Shown: positions 59,338 to 64,000 of the stretch, in pieces
Layout of the letters: every line of letters begins with the position of its first letter
How positions within the stretch are numbered: the stretch's first letter is position 1
Assembly: GCF_003024525.3 (NCBI RefSeq)
Contig: NZ_CP035934.2
Coordinates: 186,001 to 250,000, forward strand
DNA from: Acinetobacter cumulans
GTDB lineage: Bacteria > Pseudomonadota > Gammaproteobacteria > Pseudomonadales > Moraxellaceae
Reading direction: 5' to 3'
Length of the DNA: 64,000 nt
Made by a program: the position numbers and the translations under genes
The notes under the pieces: model-generated
Seen by the model: only the letters and a program-made list of their open reading frames with translations
Databases searched by the model: none
Told to the model about the DNA's origin: nothing

Positions 59338-59770
59338 TACATCGCAAAGCGATGTATAAAAGACAAGTTAATAAATGAACAGTCAGCTGACTGTTAGTTT
59401 AGTCTTTAAGCGATCAAGTGCTTAGGTTATAGAGCTTAGCAACAAACTAGCGTAGAATGCGCTTCATTGTTATTAAGCTCTGTGATTTATCACAGCAACA
59501 TGACCTGACGAAGGCATGTTAAATCATTAACAGAATATATTTGAGTTGAAATAATTTGTTCATACTCATAACTGACATTAACACTAACAGTGATTTATTA
59601 CTGTGATGTGAAGATAGAAGCTATGAGTTACTAGCGAAATTAACTGAATCAAGCGTTTTGGTATATGAATCTAATTGAAGCTGTACAGTGCTTAAATGCA
59701 CAAGACGCCAACTGTATGAGTAAGTCGTAAGACAAACTCTGTTGCTTATCCTACTTGTAAGGATAAACGA
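59338..59770 (+). other. Internal transcribed spacer between tRNA-Ala and 23S
   Basis: No gene. Contains a small hairpin CTGTGAT/ATCACAG (59480-59495) and the 5' side of the 23S processing stem at its end. Confidence 0.8.
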
Positions 59771-59783
59771 CTGTTTGGGGTTG

Positions 59784-59793
<10 letters not shown>
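59771..59793 (+). other. 23S processing stem, 5' strand
   Basis: Complementary with one bulge to 62671-62694; the pair brackets 23S. Confidence 0.85.
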
Positions 59794-62680
<2,887 letters not shown>

Positions 62681-62875
62681 CAACACCCAAACAGTTGTTG
62701 TACGAACTGCGCAAGCAGTGAGCAGAGATTGATTCATTAAAGACCAAACGGTCTTGAAATACTTGATTCAGCTAACGCTAGAACATACAATTCGACTCAG
62801 ATATGATCTGTTAATAACTCATTTGACGAAAGTTCGGCATCCAAGTAAGACCAAACGAGTAAGCATCCAAGTTGT

Positions 62876-62990
62876 GCTGGCGACAATAGCAAGAGTGAAC
62901 CACCTGATCCCTTCCCGAACTCAGAAGTGAAACCTCTTAGCGCTGATGGTAGTGTGGGGTTACCCATGTGAGAGTAAGTCATCGCCAGCT
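62876..62990 (+). rRNA. 5S ribosomal RNA
   Basis: About 115 bases; terminal helix GCTGGCGA/TCGCCAGC; CCGAACTCAGAAGTGAAAC segment conserved. Last gene of the operon. Confidence 0.95.
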
Positions 62991-63000
62991 CATTATTCGA

Positions 63001-63034
63001 AACACCCCCTGACTAGTGCAGGGGGTGTTTTTTT
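63001..63034 (+). terminator. rRNA operon terminator
   Basis: AACACCCCCTG/CAGGGGGTGTT around a 7-base loop, followed by a T run. Confidence 0.95.
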
Positions 63035-63078
63035 ATGTGTGAAATATTTTAGAAATTAGAAAAATTGGAATGTTATAA

Positions 63079-63213
63079 ATAAAGAATATACAGAAAGAGG
63101 GCTTGGAGGCTACTAGAAGGCTGGCTCAGAAAGCGTGTAGGGCAGGGCGAGCTATCAGTGTTGAGGATATGTCCATTGCAGTGTTTTTAACGCTAAGAGG
63201 CTCAATAGTATGA
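63079..63213 (+). pseudogene. Remnant of a PIN-domain (VapC/FitB-like) toxin gene
   Basis: A short open stretch of ~44 codons ends in a stop. Its second half, AGRAISVEDMSIAVFLTLRG, matches the C-terminal PIN pattern (Ile-Ser-x2-Asp-x2-Ile-Ala-x6-Gly), in which the Asp is a catalytic metal ligand. No start, no N-terminal domain and no antitoxin gene are present, so only debris of a toxin-antitoxin pair remains. Confidence 0.45.
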
Positions 63214-63924
63214 TCGAGTGAGCTTAGCATCTGCAAATCCATTGATCATTCAGCTTATTATAAAGCAGTTAAAATGATGGCTAATATCAATATATCTGTG
63301 TGCTCATAATAATCTTATGAGAGCTATAAGGTTAAATTTATAAGTAATATTGCTCATTTATATTTATGCTATTTGGCATTTTTTAGGCTTTCACATGGTA
63401 ATGGTATTTATTTTTTTAGGCGAAATCTAGATTTTTTCGCCAAATTTGACGATTTTAAGCTCGTTTTTTACATAAAAAAGAGCAATTTTTTGAAAGTAAT
63501 TTCATTTTTGTTGCTATCGAGGATAGATTTCAATACGACCAAAGTTATGTTTGGCGAAAAAAAACAGCAAAAATTGTAATTTTATAAAGTGCGAATCGTA
63601 TCTCATTTGTAATGTGAAAAACTATCAATTTAATAAGAAAATGTGAAATATAACCAATAAATAGACTTTATTAATACAAAATGACTATTATTTGAAATAG
63701 TATGAACTACATCATATTATTCATATTAAATTTGAATAATGATTCAAATTTATAGATATTTATGAGGGTGTTAATGTTTTTTATATTAATATAAGTTTTT
63801 GAAAAACAATAAATAAAAATATTTTTAAGCATTCATTGGTCTTCCGATGAATGGCTTTGATTTTTTAGTTCTAATTAACTTTAATATGCTTATTCCCACA
63901 GTATTTAATAGCCAAAGGTGATTT
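63214..63924. other. AT-rich region without a convincing gene
   Basis: Contains a hairpin GGCGAAA/TTTCGCC (63419-63425, 63435-63441), a 9-bp hairpin ATTCATTGG/CCGATGAAT (63831-63839, 63844-63852) with a T run a few bases on, and a 68-codon low-complexity frame (63373-63579) that I do not accept as a gene. Confidence 0.6.
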
Positions 63925-64000
63925 ATGAGAAATCTTAATTTTTTAGCGATGACACTAGGCTGTTTGTTGTTTACTGGTTGCATGAGTACTACAAAAATGG
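63925..64000 (+). CDS. Lipoprotein, N-terminus (cut by window end)
   Basis: AAAGGTGA lies before the ATG. The first 25 residues form a lipoprotein signal with lipobox FTGC. Too little remains to name it. Confidence 0.7.
   Translation, partial: MRNLNFLAMTLGCLLFTGCMSTTKM

Noticed and set aside
63373..63579. 68-codon open frame after the rRNA operon
   Set aside because: Low-complexity Phe/Lys-rich translation from AT-rich DNA, no ribosome site, overlaps a hairpin.

Overview
The window looks like chromosomal DNA of an Acinetobacter-type gammaproteobacterium (Moraxellaceae). This rests on the low GC content, the 16S sequence, a DcaP-type porin with an N-terminal coiled coil, the tsaC-dprA-LysM-def neighbourhood, and a vgrG with its own cargo. 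I did not try to name a species.

Layout. 1-1.7 kb: end of a pirin gene, an OsmC-like protein and a glutathione transferase. 1.8-3.9 kb: phoR and phoB. 4.1-5.9 kb: a TetR regulator divergent from a short-chain dehydrogenase, with a clear operator-promoter between them. 6.0-14.7 kb: an organosulfur acquisition island made of a TauD-like dioxygenase, a Crp/Fnr regulator, a lone TOBE domain, a porin, a complete SsuACB-like ABC importer and a flavin-dependent monooxygenase. 14.9-17.5 kb: a MATE exporter and an aminotransferase. 17.7-26.5 kb: a type VI secretion island made of a large VgrG, a multidomain peptidoglycan-attacking effector, an immunity gene, a decayed second immunity gene, a stray 3' fragment of the neighbouring peroxidase gene, an orphan effector tail and another immunity gene. 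26.5-29.1 kb: DyP peroxidase, LysE exporter, a small membrane protein and DinB. 29.1-32.2 kb: the zinc uptake genes zur-znuC-znuB, divergent from znuA across a perfect Zur box. 32.3-39.6 kb: the complete F-type ATP synthase operon atpIBEFHAGDC. 39.7-47.1 kb: assorted household and stress genes. 47.3-47.5 kb: a candidate small RNA. 47.5-51.1 kb: tsaC, dprA, a LysM protein and def. 51.1-53.8 kb: a His-rich DUF2946 protein and a copper-type TonB receptor. 53.9-57.1 kb: a membrane/SRPBCC-like protein and an MpaB-type oxygenase divergent from a TetR regulator. 57.1-63.0 kb: a complete rRNA operon (16S, tRNA-Ile, tRNA-Ala, 23S, 5S). 63.0-64.0 kb: an AT-rich stretch with a PIN-toxin remnant and the start of a lipoprotein gene.

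The most unusual part is the type VI island. The effector carries LysM, peptidoglycan-binding, M15-peptidase and lambda-endolysin-like domains in one chain. Downstream, a second effector tail and immunity gene sit behind a diverged duplicate of the peroxidase gene end. That is what is expected if alternative effector-tail/immunity cassettes arrive by recombination and push the old ones downstream. The two intact immunity proteins share a six-cysteine framework although the rest of their sequence has diverged.

The regulatory signals I could read directly are two CTGTCAT sites before phoB, the TetR operator at 4901-4920, a Crp/Fnr-type site at 5971-5986, a hairpin covering the ribosome binding site of the Crp/Fnr gene, the Zur box, the atpI promoter and two rrn promoters, one with an 18-bp palindrome between -35 and -10.
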